Below are positions 45,832-54,871 of a stretch of 55,221 nucleotides of DNA, piece by piece. Each line of letters begins with the position of its first letter. Position 1 is the first letter of the stretch. Source of the stretch: Phycisphaerae bacterium (lineage in GTDB: Bacteria > Planctomycetota > Phycisphaerae > FEN-1346 > JAACEH01); contig JAAYDY010000093.1 in assembly GCA_012729015.1 (NCBI GenBank), positions 1 to 55,221 on the forward strand. The letters run 5' to 3'. A program made the position numbers and the translations under genes. Below the pieces are notes generated by a model. The model made no database searches. It saw nothing but the letters and a program-made list of their open reading frames with translations, and had not been told where the DNA came from.

Positions 45832-46550
45832 TGGCTATCCGAATCGTTCTGGCCGTGGTGCTGGCCGTGCTCGCAACGTCCGCCGCGCAGTCCGAGTCGC
45901 TCCTGAAGGAAGGCAAGACGGCGCCCGCGTCGGTGGTGGACGAGAAGGGACAGGAAGTGGCCGTCCGTTCGTCGCCGACGGTCTCCACGGTGAGCCTGAT
46001 CGCCGTCGGCAAGCCCGAGACGCGCAAGTTCAACATCCACGACATCCTCACGATCATCGTCCGCGAGGAGTCCACGTCGAAGACCTCGGCGGATTCGTCG
46101 GCCGAGAAGAAGGCGAGCATCAACACCGAACTGAAGGACTGGATCCAATTCAAGGTCGAGGGTGACGGCAAGTCGCGGAAGCTGCTGACCGATCCGGGCA
46201 TTGCGGCCCGGACGCCGTCGATCGACGCCAGCGGGCAGACCAAGTACGAGGGCGAAGGCGAGGTCAACCGCAAGGACTCGTTCCTCACGAAGATCTCGGC
46301 CACGGTCATCGACGTGAAGCCCAACGGCACGCTCGTGATCGAGGCGCGGCGGTTCATCCAGATGGACGACGAGAAGATCACGATGACCCTGACGGGCATG
46401 GTGCGGCCGGACGACATCAGCATCATCAACACGGTGAACTCGACGAGTGTGGCCGACCTGGTCGTGACGAAGAAGACCGAGGGCGTGGCACGGAACGCGG
46501 CGAAGCAGGGGTGGCTGATCCGGCTGGTCCAGGCGATTAACCCGTTCTGA
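45831..46550 (+). CDS. flgH: Flagellar L-ring protein FlgH, cysteine-free
   Basis: 239 residues, typical length. LTIIVREESTSKTSADSS and VNRKDSFLTKISATVIDV, then GTLVIEARRFIQM and ISIINTVNSTSVADL are the FlgH signatures. FlgH normally forms the outer-membrane L ring as a lipoprotein. This protein has a signal peptide (LAVLATSAAQSES region) but no cysteine anywhere, so lipidation is impossible. Non-lipidated FlgH variants have been reported in some groups. Start overlaps the flgA stop (TGATG), indicating coupled translation. Confidence 0.9.
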   Translation: MAIRIVLAVVLAVLATSAAQSESLLKEGKTAPASVVDEKGQEVAVRSSPTVSTVSLIAVGKPETRKFNIHDILTIIVREESTSKTSADSSAEKKASINTELKDWIQFKVEGDGKSRKLLTDPGIAARTPSIDASGQTKYEGEGEVNRKDSFLTKISATVIDVKPNGTLVIEARRFIQMDDEKITMTLTGMVRPDDISIINTVNSTSVADLVVTKKTEGVARNAAKQGWLIRLVQAINPF

Positions 46551-46579
46551 GCGGCCACGACAGGCAAGGAGCTTGCACG

Positions 46580-47704
46580 ATGAGCGGCAATGCGATGCGA
46601 CTGGGAATCCTGGTTCTGGCGACGATGGCGGCGATGGCGGCCGCGGGCGACCGTGCGTGCGGCGTGACCGTGGGCGACGTGACCGAGGTCGAAGGCCAGC
46701 GGATCAACAAGCTGCACGGCCTGGGCCTGGTGGTGGGTCTGCGCGGCACGGGCGACAGCGGCGAGTACATGCCGACGATCCGGCCGCTGATGGCGCTGCT
46801 GTCGAAGCTGAGCGATCCGGTGCTGAACGTCGAGGAATTGGAGGAGACGCGGAACGTCGCGGTCGTGACGGTCACGTGCACGGTGCCCAAGAGCGGCGCC
46901 CGCGAGGGCGACCGGCTCGACGTCCAGGTGCAGAGCATCGGCAGTTGCAAGAGCCTGAAGGGCGGGCGGCTGTTCATCACGCCGCTCCAGGGCCCGCAGC
47001 GGAACTCGGTGGTGTATGCGCTGGCCGAGGGGGCGATTCGGCTCGAGGACCCGCAGACGCCGACCAGCGGCGTCGTGGACGGCGGGGCGGTCGTCGAAGA
47101 GCCCGTCGTGACCGACTTCGTGAAGGAGAACCGGTTCCGCCTGGTGCTGAACGAGGCCAACAGCGAGTTCTCGTGGGCGACGACCATCGCCGACACGATC
47201 AACCAGCACACGGAGTACGAGGTGGGCACGGCCATCGCGCGGGCCCTGGACGCCAAGACCATCGAGGTGACGATTCCGGAAGCGTACCGGCAGCAGGTCA
47301 CGTCGTTCATCAGCCGCATGCAGCGGCTGGACCTGATTCTGCCCTACAGCCGCGCGAGGGTCGAGATCAACGAGAAGAGCGGCACGATCGTGATCACGGG
47401 GAACGTGGAGATCAGCCCGGCGGTGGTGAGCCACAAGCAGCTTCTGGTGACGACGGAGGCGCCGGCTGGGGCGGCGCCGGCCTCGTCGTCGTCGGCCGTG
47501 ACGGCCGCGGCGACTACGGCGACGTATGTCCCCGACGAGGGCCACTTCTTCGGCATCGATCCGCGGCACGAAGGCGGCGTGCAGCTCCGCGACCTGGAGA
47601 CCGCGCTGAACGTGCTGAAGGTGCCCGTGGAAGACCGCATCGCGATCATCAAGCTGCTGGCCAAGGCCGGGCGGATTCACGCGGAGGTCGTCTTCGCCGA
47701 CTGA
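46580..47704 (+). CDS. flgI: Flagellar P-ring protein FlgI
   Basis: 374 residues with a signal peptide (cleavage near AAAGD) and RBS AAGGAG. GLGLVVGLRGTGDS, VAVVTVTCTVP, GRLFITPLQGP and the C-terminal LETALNVLKVPVEDRIAIIK are diagnostic. FlgI forms the periplasmic ring around the rod in the peptidoglycan layer. A Thr/Ala-rich linker (SSSAVTAAATTATYV) sits before the last conserved segment. It follows flgH after 29 bp. Confidence 0.95.
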   Translation: MSGNAMRLGILVLATMAAMAAAGDRACGVTVGDVTEVEGQRINKLHGLGLVVGLRGTGDSGEYMPTIRPLMALLSKLSDPVLNVEELEETRNVAVVTVTCTVPKSGAREGDRLDVQVQSIGSCKSLKGGRLFITPLQGPQRNSVVYALAEGAIRLEDPQTPTSGVVDGGAVVEEPVVTDFVKENRFRLVLNEANSEFSWATTIADTINQHTEYEVGTAIARALDAKTIEVTIPEAYRQQVTSFISRMQRLDLILPYSRARVEINEKSGTIVITGNVEISPAVVSHKQLLVTTEAPAGAAPASSSSAVTAAATTATYVPDEGHFFGIDPRHEGGVQLRDLETALNVLKVPVEDRIAIIKLLAKAGRIHAEVVFAD

Positions 47705-47726
47705 CGGCGAAGACCTGGAGAAACAG

Positions 47727-48137
47727 ATGACCGGACTTCAAGGACCCTCGAGCGACGCGGCGCTGTTTGCGGCCCACCGTCCGCGCGCGCCGCAGATGGC
47801 GCCGGCGACCACCGGCAGCGCCGCCTCCGACCGCCAGGCGGCGCAGGCCCGGCAGAAGCTCACCGAGTTCGTCGGCGCGTCGCTGTTCGGCATGGTCCTG
47901 AGCGAGATGCGCAAGACGACGAGCAACGAGCATGTGCTCTTCGGCGGCCGCGGCGAGGAAGCCCTTCAGCCGCTGCTCGACCAGGCGCTGGTCGGCAAGC
48001 TGGCGTCGTCGCCGAACTTCGAGCTGGCCGAGGCGGCCTTCGAGAAGCTCTACATCAACACGCCGTACAGTCCGCTGGTGTCGCCCGAGCTGGCGACGCC
48101 CGCGGCCGCGTCGGCCAGAGTGAGGGCCACCGCATGA
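47727..48137 (+). CDS. flgJ: FlgJ-type rod-binding protein, muramidase domain absent
   Basis: 136 residues covering only the N-terminal rod-capping domain: LTEFVGASLFGMVLSEMRK and LFGGRGEEALQPLLDQAL. The C-terminal glucosaminidase of enteric FlgJ is missing, as in many non-enteric bacteria, so cell-wall opening must rely on another enzyme. It caps the growing rod in the periplasm. It overlaps flgN by 4 bp (ATGA). Confidence 0.85.
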   Translation: MTGLQGPSSDAALFAAHRPRAPQMAPATTGSAASDRQAAQARQKLTEFVGASLFGMVLSEMRKTTSNEHVLFGGRGEEALQPLLDQALVGKLASSPNFELAEAAFEKLYINTPYSPLVSPELATPAAASARVRATA

Positions 48138-48646
48138 ACCCGCACGCCATGGCCGTGGTACGTCACGTGGAGAACCTGGTGCGGCTGAACGACCAGTTGC
48201 TGTCGTTCGCCGAGCAGCGCTACGCGGCCATGGCGTCGCGCGACACGGCCCGCCTGGAAACGATCATGGCCGAGGAACGCAAGGTCGCCCAGGCGGTCTT
48301 CGACCAGGAACGGGCGCGCCGGCAGGCCGTCATCCACCTGGCGCGCAGCCTCGGCCGGCCCGTCGAGCACGCCGACGCCGTCAAGCTGTCGGAGCTGGTC
48401 GCGTGGGTGGACGCGCCGCTGCGACCGCGGTTGGCCGAGATGAGCGAAAGCCTGCGGACCGTGGTGGACCGGATTCGCCGCCGCAATCACGCGGCGACGC
48501 TGCTGGCGCAGCAGATGTTGCCGCACTTCAGCGAACTGCTGGAAATCCTGCTGGCCGGCGGACCGGCCGGGGTCTCGTACACGGCCGGCGGCCGCGCGAC
48601 GCGCGGCTCGGCCCCGTGCATGAGCGTTCTGGACATGCAGGCGTGA
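48134..48646 (+). CDS. flgN: FlgN-like flagellar export chaperone
   Basis: 170 residues, mostly helical. VRLNDQLLSFAEQRYAAM and ERKVAQAVFDQERARRQ, then a C-terminal NHAATLLAQQML motif agree with FlgN, the cytoplasmic chaperone of FlgK and FlgL. Position between flgJ and flgK fits. FlgN sequences diverge strongly, so the call leans partly on location. Confidence 0.75.
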   Translation: MNPHAMAVVRHVENLVRLNDQLLSFAEQRYAAMASRDTARLETIMAEERKVAQAVFDQERARRQAVIHLARSLGRPVEHADAVKLSELVAWVDAPLRPRLAEMSESLRTVVDRIRRRNHAATLLAQQMLPHFSELLEILLAGGPAGVSYTAGGRATRGSAPCMSVLDMQA

Positions 48647-48654
48647 GGTAAGTC

Positions 48655-50352
48655 ATGGGCATCTACTCGGCGTTCAGCATCGGTCGCACGGCCCTGGTGG
48701 CGAACCAGGCGGCCCTGGAGGTGATCGGCAACAACATTGCCAACGCCTCGACGCCGAACTACAGCCGCCAGGTGCCCATCATGGTGCCCGGCCCGTCGCT
48801 GAACACGGGAATGCACCTGGGCACGGGCGTCCGCCTCGAGGCCATCCGCCGCGTGTACGACACGGCCGTCGAGTCGCGTCTGCGCGACGCGATCAGCAAC
48901 GGTCAGAGCACCCAGGTGCAGCAGCAGATGCTCGACCGCATCGAGGCCCTCTACAGCGAAACGACCGACACGGACCTCTCCACCGCCCTGACGACGTTCT
49001 TCAACTCGTTCAGCGAACTTGCCAACGATCCGCAGAACCTCGGCGTCCGCACCATCGTGGTCGAGAACTGCCGCCAGCTGGCCGACCTGATCAAGTCGAT
49101 GCGCGACGGGCTGGACGTCCTGCGGCAGGAGGCCGACTACTCGGTTCGCGTGACGGCCACCGAGATCAACCGCCTGTCGCGCGAAATCGCCGACCTCAAC
49201 GTGCAGGTGCTTTCGGCCGAAGAGGGCCAGGTCGGCAGCGCGCCGAACCTGCGCGACCAGCGCGACGCGAAGATCCGCGAACTGGCCGAGCTCATCGAGG
49301 TCCGCGCCGTCGAACTGGACAACGGGCAGACCAACATCATCGTCGGCAACCAGGTGCTCGTGGACGGGCGGTACTATCGCGAGCTGACGACCAAGATCGT
49401 CGAGGACCGGAACCTCGGCGTGTACGAGGTGCGGTTCGCCGACAACGACGAACAGGTCGCCCTGACCGGCGGCGCGTTGCAGGGCCACGTGGCCAGCCGC
49501 GATTCGTGGGCCGGCGAGCAGGTGGACTCCCTCGACCAGTTGGCCCAGGCGCTGGTGTTCGAGACCAACCTGCTGCACGCCGAAGGCATCGGCCTGATCG
49601 AGCAGCGGACCGTCCGTAGCGAGAACTTCGTCATGGACGCGGCGGCCGTTCTCAATGGCGCCGATGCGGGCCTGTTCAACACCCCGCGGCACGGCTCGTT
49701 CCTCATCCACGTGACCAACGCCGTGTCGGGTATGACCGAGACGTCGGTCGTGACGGTCGATCTGGACGGGCTGGGCGCCGACGACTCGCTGAACTCCCTG
49801 GCCGCCAAGCTCGATGCGCTGGACAACGTGACCAGCTACGTCGACGCCACGGGGCACCTCGTGATCGAAGGCAGCACGAGCGAAATCCGCCTGAGCTTCA
49901 CCGAAGACTCCAGCCAGGTGCTCGCGTGCCTCGGCGTCAACAGCCTGTTCACCGGCTACGACTCGGTGACCATCGGCATGTCGGACGCCGTCCAGGCGGA
50001 CCCGCGCCTGCTGGCTGCGGGATTGACCAGCCAGGCCGGCGACAACGGCAACGCCCTGCGACTGGCGGGGCTGGCCGACACGCCCCTGGCATCGCTCGGC
50101 AACACCTCGTTGCTGGATTACCATACCCAGGCGGCCACGCGGCTGGCGGTCAACACCGCCGCGGCGAGGTCCTCCAACGAGGCGGTTCAGGCGTTTCTCT
50201 CCACGATGAACGACGAACGCGAAGCCATCAGCGGCGTCAGCCTCGACGAGGAGGCCGTCAGCCTGATCCGCTACCAGAAGGCGTACGCCGCCGCGGCACG
50301 GTACATGAGCACGCTGTCGGAGCTGCTCGACGAGATCATGGAGATCATCTGA
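48655..50352 (+). CDS. flgK: Flagellar hook-associated protein 1 (FlgK)
   Basis: 565 residues, normal size. GRTALVANQAALEVIGNN and NASTPNYSRQ at the N-terminus, a coiled-coil region (EINRLSREIADLNVQVLSAE), and a C-terminal SLIRYQKAYAAAARYMSTL match FlgK, the first junction protein between hook and filament. The middle domain (about 320-480) is variable as usual. It starts 8 bp after flgN. Confidence 0.93.
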   Translation: MGIYSAFSIGRTALVANQAALEVIGNNIANASTPNYSRQVPIMVPGPSLNTGMHLGTGVRLEAIRRVYDTAVESRLRDAISNGQSTQVQQQMLDRIEALYSETTDTDLSTALTTFFNSFSELANDPQNLGVRTIVVENCRQLADLIKSMRDGLDVLRQEADYSVRVTATEINRLSREIADLNVQVLSAEEGQVGSAPNLRDQRDAKIRELAELIEVRAVELDNGQTNIIVGNQVLVDGRYYRELTTKIVEDRNLGVYEVRFADNDEQVALTGGALQGHVASRDSWAGEQVDSLDQLAQALVFETNLLHAEGIGLIEQRTVRSENFVMDAAAVLNGADAGLFNTPRHGSFLIHVTNAVSGMTETSVVTVDLDGLGADDSLNSLAAKLDALDNVTSYVDATGHLVIEGSTSEIRLSFTEDSSQVLACLGVNSLFTGYDSVTIGMSDAVQADPRLLAAGLTSQAGDNGNALRLAGLADTPLASLGNTSLLDYHTQAATRLAVNTAAARSSNEAVQAFLSTMNDEREAISGVSLDEEAVSLIRYQKAYAAAARYMSTLSELLDEIMEII

Positions 50353-50392
50353 CCGGACGGCGGCCCCGGGCGGGCCGCCAGGAGCATACGGC

Positions 50393-52315
50393 ATGGGCAT
50401 CGGTTCCGCGGGAACACGCGTCTCCAATTCGCTGCTGGCGCAGCTGTCGATCCGCAACATCAACTCGAACATGCACGAGTTGCTGACGTTGCAGTACCAG
50501 CTGGCCACGGGCCTGCGGCTGTACAAGCCGAGCGTGGACCCGAGCGGCTCGGCCGTGGCCATGTCGTTCCAGGGGCTCATCGAACGCCGCGAGCAGACCG
50601 GCACGAACATCACCCAGAGCACGGCGTTCCTGGCCGCCACGGACAACGCCCTGGCCGACCTCCAGGACATCCTCAACGAGGCTTCGAGCGTCGCCTCCAC
50701 CAACATCGGCGCCGGCAGCGACGACGACACGCGCCAGAACGCCGCCGCCTTCGTCAGCAGCCTCATCGACCAGCTCTCGCAGCTCGGCAATCGCCAGTAC
50801 CAGGGCCGCTACCTCTTCGGCGGCCAGGCCACCACCACCGCGCCGTTCGACCTCGCCGACACCATGGTCCAGTTCGTCGGCGACATCAACCAGATTCTCA
50901 CGACCCTCGACAGCTCCTCCTCGGTCGCCTACAACGTGACCGCCGAGGAAGCCTTCGGCACCCTCAGCGGCCGAGTCACCACGCTGAACGACCTGGACCC
51001 GAACGTCACGATGACCTCGCGCCTGTCGGAGCTCAACCGCGGCACGGGCGTCCGCCTCGGCACGATCAGCCTCAGCGACGGCACGGACAGCACCCAGGTG
51101 GACCTCTCGTCGTGCGACACGGTGGCCGACGTGGTCGCCGCGATCAACGCCAACGGCGTCGTGAGCATCACGGCGTCGATCAATGCCGCGGGCAACGGCC
51201 TCCAACTGACCGGCGGCGCTGGCACAACCATCAGCTGCAACGACCTGCCCGGCGGGTTTACGGCCCGCGACCTCGGCATCCTTCAGACGGCGGCCCTGCC
51301 GGCCGACACGCCCATCGTCGGCGCCGACCTCGACCGGGTGCTTTCGCTGACGACCGAACTGAGCGCCCTGCGCCAGGGCGCCGGCATCGACACCGTCAAC
51401 GGGTTCCGCATCAGCGTCGGCGGCGACACCGCCGTCATCGACCTCTCGGCCGCACAGACCGTCCAGGATCTGCTCAACACGATCAACTACTGCGGCCTGA
51501 GCGTGCGGGCGTGGATCGACCCCGACGGCCGCAACCTCGTCGTCGCCAACACCGTGTCGAGCGACCCGATGTCGATCGGCGAAAACGGCGGCACGTGTGC
51601 GACCGATCTGGGCGTGCGAACGATGCACGCCGGCACCCTGCTGTCGGACCTGAACGCCGGCGACGGCGTTCGCACGGTGGTCGGCGACGACTTCCAGGTC
51701 GTGTGCAGCGACGGCAGCGTCATCGGCATCGACTGCACGGGAGTCTCGACGGTCGGCGATCTGATCACGGCGATCAACGCCGATGCGGCCAATGGCGGAC
51801 GCGTGGTGGCCTCGCTGGCGTCGGTCGGCAACGGCCTGCGCCTGACGGATACGACCGGCGGCGCCGGCGATTTCCAGGTGCGCCGCGTCAGCGGCAGCTT
51901 CGCCGCGATGGACCTCGGAATCGAGCAGACCGTGGCCAACCCCACGGCTGTCATCACCGGCACGGACGTGGCCCCGGTTCAGGAGGAGGGCGTCTTCCAG
52001 AGCCTGTTCGCGTTGCGCGACGCGCTGCTGTCGAACGACGACGCCGCCATCTCCGAAGCCGGGTCGGCGCTGCAGGGCGAAATCAGCCGCGTCGCACGCA
52101 TCCGCGGCGTCGTGGGCGCGCGGATGCAACTCCTGGAGACCACCGGCGCCCGCATCGAGGACGAGTTGCTCCAGATCGAGGGCTTGTTGTCCGAGGTGCG
52201 CGACCTGGACTACGCCGAGGCCGTCTCGCGGTTCCGGACCTTGCAGACGACGTTCCAGGCGAGCCTTCAAACGGCCGCCAACGTGCTGCCGATGACGTTG
52301 ATGGATTTCCTGTAG
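50393..52315 (+). CDS. flgL: Flagellar hook-associated protein 3 (FlgL), enlarged
   Basis: 640 residues against about 300-330 for typical FlgL. N-terminal 1-195 (LQYQLATGLRLYKPSVDP, GRYLFGGQA) and C-terminal 525-640 (RMQLLETTGARIEDELLQIE, RDLDYAEAVSRF) are standard coiled-coil ends. Between them lie three repeats, about 210-296, 314-408 and 415-510, each like the flagellar hook IN motif of FliD (FRISVGGDTAVIDL, TVQDLLNTIN) and each ending with a DLGI/DLGV motif. The insertion would form an exposed array of beta domains at the hook-filament junction. The function is unknown. Confidence 0.88.
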   Translation: MGIGSAGTRVSNSLLAQLSIRNINSNMHELLTLQYQLATGLRLYKPSVDPSGSAVAMSFQGLIERREQTGTNITQSTAFLAATDNALADLQDILNEASSVASTNIGAGSDDDTRQNAAAFVSSLIDQLSQLGNRQYQGRYLFGGQATTTAPFDLADTMVQFVGDINQILTTLDSSSSVAYNVTAEEAFGTLSGRVTTLNDLDPNVTMTSRLSELNRGTGVRLGTISLSDGTDSTQVDLSSCDTVADVVAAINANGVVSITASINAAGNGLQLTGGAGTTISCNDLPGGFTARDLGILQTAALPADTPIVGADLDRVLSLTTELSALRQGAGIDTVNGFRISVGGDTAVIDLSAAQTVQDLLNTINYCGLSVRAWIDPDGRNLVVANTVSSDPMSIGENGGTCATDLGVRTMHAGTLLSDLNAGDGVRTVVGDDFQVVCSDGSVIGIDCTGVSTVGDLITAINADAANGGRVVASLASVGNGLRLTDTTGGAGDFQVRRVSGSFAAMDLGIEQTVANPTAVITGTDVAPVQEEGVFQSLFALRDALLSNDDAAISEAGSALQGEISRVARIRGVVGARMQLLETTGARIEDELLQIEGLLSEVRDLDYAEAVSRFRTLQTTFQASLQTAANVLPMTLMDFL

Positions 52316-52390
52316 CAGAGAACCGGTCGCCGGCTGCGGCGGCCGTACGGTGCAGGGGGGAGACACAGCGGAGTTCTGTGGGAGACGATC

Positions 52391-52843
52391 ATGAAAGTAG
52401 TCACGACACGATTCGGCGAACTGGACATCGACGACCGCCAGGTCATCGACTTTCCTCTGGGGATCCTCGGGTTCCCCGAGTTCAAGCGATGGATCCTGCT
52501 CCAGGCGTCGCCCGAGAGCGTGTTCTTCTGGCTCCAGTCGGCCGACGCGCCCGACCTGGCCTTCATCCTGGTCCAGCCGCACCTGTTCTTCAAGGACTAC
52601 CGCGTGCGGGCCCAGGACGAGGAACTCAAGGCCATCGGCCTCGACGACTCCGACGCCGGCGAGGTCTTCGTCATCTGCAATCGCGTGAGCGACGCGGTGA
52701 CGGTCAACCTCCAGGGGCCGCTCGTGTTCAACGCGGCGACGCGCCGCGCGCGGCAGGTGGTCCTGTGCGACCGGCACCTGACCACGCGGCACGAACTGTG
52801 CAAGCTGGGCAAGGAAGCCTGCCTGACGGCCGCTGCCGTCTGA
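52391..52843 (+). CDS. fliW: Flagellar assembly factor FliW
   Basis: 150 residues, usual length. FGELDIDDRQVIDFPLGILGF at the start, with FPLGILGFPEF and VFFWLQSADAPDLAF, is diagnostic. FliW binds flagellin in the cytoplasm and, when free, binds CsrA and blocks it. GGAGACG upstream gives a good RBS. Gene order fliW-csrA-flagellin matches the known partner-switch module. Confidence 0.95.
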   Translation: MKVVTTRFGELDIDDRQVIDFPLGILGFPEFKRWILLQASPESVFFWLQSADAPDLAFILVQPHLFFKDYRVRAQDEELKAIGLDDSDAGEVFVICNRVSDAVTVNLQGPLVFNAATRRARQVVLCDRHLTTRHELCKLGKEACLTAAAV

Positions 52844-52874
52844 CGGGACCCCTGGCGGCGCGCGTGCGCCGACC

Positions 52875-52894
52875 TCGGGGGCAGCGCCCCCCGA
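52875..52894 (+). terminator. Hairpin between fliW and csrA
   Basis: TCGGGGG (52875-52881) pairs with CCCCCGA (52888-52894) around a short loop, in the 99-bp gap. No T-run; it could attenuate or set the level of csrA relative to upstream genes. Confidence 0.4.
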
Positions 52895-52942
52895 CGGCCG
52901 CAACCGGCCCACACGATTCAGGCGACTCACGGAGGAAGAGCC

Positions 52943-53254
52943 ATGCTCGTATTGTCCAGACAGAAGAACCAGACGATCATGATCGGGGACCTGATCGAGA
53001 TCTCGATTGTCGATATCCGCGGTGACAAGGTGCGGCTGGGCATCACCGCCCCCGTGTCGATCCCCGTTCACCGCAAGGAAGTCTACGAAGCCATCCGGGC
53101 CGAGAACCGCCAGGCCGCCGGTGTGCCCCTGGGCGACGTGGCCGCGCTGGAGCAGATCGTCCGCCGGCCCGGCTCCGACGAGGCAGCGAAGCCGGCGCCC
53201 GCGGCTGACGAGCGGCCGAGCCCTCAGGCTTCCGGCGCAGGGCGGCTTCAGTAG
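52943..53254 (+). CDS. csrA: Carbon storage regulator CsrA with C-terminal extension
   Basis: 103 residues. Residues 1-60 ([34 protein letters not shown]) are a standard CsrA, which dimerises and binds GGA motifs in mRNA leaders. A further 40 residues, Ala/Pro-rich and acidic ([12 protein letters not shown]), follow where CsrA normally ends near 60-75. Extended tails occur in some CsrA proteins that use FliW. RBS GGAGG present. The target expected from the context is the flagellin mRNA, which starts 42 bp downstream. Confidence 0.95.
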   Translation: MLVLSRQKNQTIMIGDLIEISIVDIRGDKVRLGITAPVSIPVHRKEVYEAIRAENRQAAGVPLGDVAALEQIVRRPGSDEAAKPAPAADERPSPQASGAGRLQ

Positions 53255-53296
53255 CACACAGAACCGATACGCACAGCGACCCAGGAGGATCGCCCC

Positions 53297-54754
53297 ATGA
53301 CACGCATCAACACCAACCTGCCCAGCATGGTGGCCGCCATGTACATGAACCGCAACATGGCCGCCCTCAACACCGCGCTGGAACGCATGGCCAGCGGCGT
53401 CCGCATCAACTCCGCCAAGGACGACCCCTCCGGCATCATCACCACCGACGTCCTCCGCGGCGAACTGACCGGCATCAAGGACGCCGTCACCAACACCGAA
53501 CGCGCCGACAACCTCATGGCCACCGCCGAAGGCGCCATCGCCAACATCAGCGACCTGCTCCTGGACCTTCAGGCCGTCGTCTACGAGGCCGCCAACGGCG
53601 GCGCACTGACACAGGACGAAATCGACGCCAAGCAGCTCCAGGTGGACAACCTCGTCGGCGCCATCAACCAGATCGTCCGGTCCACCAGCTTCTGCGGCCA
53701 GAGCCTCATCGACGGCTCCCTCGGCTACGTCACCCAGGACGTGGACCCCGAGGACATCCTCGGCCTGACCGTCTACAGCGCCCCCGTCGGTTCCACCAGC
53801 GGCGAGCTCGTCGTCAACGTCACCCTCGAGCGCGGCGCCGAGCAGGCCCAGCTCATCATGCCCGACTACCTCGTCGCCGGCGACGTCTCCATGACCCTCA
53901 CCGGACCCGGCGGCGCCAAGACGTTCCAGTTCACCGCCGGCATGACCGCCCCGGAGGTCGCCCTCGAGATCAACCGGACCACCGAGGAATCCGGCCTCAG
54001 GGCCGATCTCGTGGACCCCGCCGACCCGACGCAGGGCATCCGTGTCACCACCGTCGAGTACGGAACCAGGGCCCGGATCACCGTCGCCGTCACCGGCGGC
54101 GACCCCGACGGCATCGTCTTCGAAGACGCCCTGGGCAACCGCGCCATCACCGCCGAGGGCATCGACGCCAAAGCGTCCGTCAACGGTCACCAGGTGGTCG
54201 GCCGCGGCAAGATGCTCCGCTACGCCACCGCCTCGATGAACTTCGAGATGGAAATCACCGACGACTTCAACCAGTCGTCGATCCCGGCCCAGACCGACTT
54301 CGTCATCGCCTCCGGCGGCGCCATGTTCCAGATCGGCCCCCAGATCGGCGGCGATCAGCAGGTCTCCTTCGGCATCGTCAACATGGACGCTTCGAATCTC
54401 GGCTGGCCGTCCGTCGGCTTCCTCAGCGACGTGGTCTCCGGCGGGTCCAAGAGCCTCATCACCGGCAACCTGTCCGACTTCCAGGCCATCGTCGAGACGG
54501 CCTCCACCCAGGTCGCTTCCATGCGGTCCCGCATCGGGTCTTTCCAGAACAACACCCTGAAGATGGCCTCCAACAGCCTCAAGCAGACCCTGGAGAACAT
54601 CTCCGCCGCACGAAGCCAGATCCTCGACACCGACTACGCCGAGGAAACCTCCGCCATGGTCCGACAACAGGTCCTGGCCGACGCCACCCGCGCCGCCATG
54701 TCCATGGCCCAGCAGATTCCCCAGCACGTCCTGTCGTTACTGTTCCAGGACTAA
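53297..54754 (+). CDS. fliC: Flagellin
   Basis: 485 residues. INTNLPSMVAAMYMNRNM and LERMASGVRINSAKDDPSG form the conserved D0/D1 N-terminus; ALGNRAI, then ASTQVASMRSRIGSFQNNTL and DTDYAEETSAMVRQQ form the C-terminal half. The variable middle (about 150-400) includes a beta domain resembling the repeats in FlgL. Exported by the flagellar apparatus without a signal peptide. Codons end in C much more often than in upstream genes. GGAGGATCGCC precedes the start, a strong RBS that is also a possible CsrA site. Confidence 0.96.
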   Translation: MTRINTNLPSMVAAMYMNRNMAALNTALERMASGVRINSAKDDPSGIITTDVLRGELTGIKDAVTNTERADNLMATAEGAIANISDLLLDLQAVVYEAANGGALTQDEIDAKQLQVDNLVGAINQIVRSTSFCGQSLIDGSLGYVTQDVDPEDILGLTVYSAPVGSTSGELVVNVTLERGAEQAQLIMPDYLVAGDVSMTLTGPGGAKTFQFTAGMTAPEVALEINRTTEESGLRADLVDPADPTQGIRVTTVEYGTRARITVAVTGGDPDGIVFEDALGNRAITAEGIDAKASVNGHQVVGRGKMLRYATASMNFEMEITDDFNQSSIPAQTDFVIASGGAMFQIGPQIGGDQQVSFGIVNMDASNLGWPSVGFLSDVVSGGSKSLITGNLSDFQAIVETASTQVASMRSRIGSFQNNTLKMASNSLKQTLENISAARSQILDTDYAEETSAMVRQQVLADATRAAMSMAQQIPQHVLSLLFQD

Positions 54755-54767
54755 GCCGCGCGCAACC

Positions 54768-54791
54768 CCTCTCCCTGCACGCAGGGAGAGG
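54768..54791 (+). terminator. Perfect hairpin after flagellin (family A)
   Basis: CCTCTCCCTG (54768-54777) pairs with CAGGGAGAGG (54782-54791) around a CACG loop, 13 nt after the flagellin stop. It doubles as a family A member; no T-run. Confidence 0.6.
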
Positions 54792-54808
54792 TGCCCCGAG
54801 CGTAGCCG

Positions 54809-54836
54809 GTAGGGTGGGTCCCCCGGACCCACGCGG
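54809..54836 (+). repeat. Family B hairpin, copy 3
   Basis: Same 28-nt core as copies at 30469 and 31206. Confidence 0.85.
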
Positions 54837-54871
54837 TCGGTTGGTCTACCACGCACAGCCGCTCACCCCCA

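Noticed and set aside
53255..53296. A sigma-28 promoter directly before flagellin
   Set aside because: CCGATAC resembles part of the -10 box, but no matching -35 lies at the right distance.
50345..54727. A 1460-codon open frame opposite flgL, fliW, csrA and flagellin
   Set aside because: It is antisense to four recognised genes and is only valine/asp/gly-rich low-complexity sequence.
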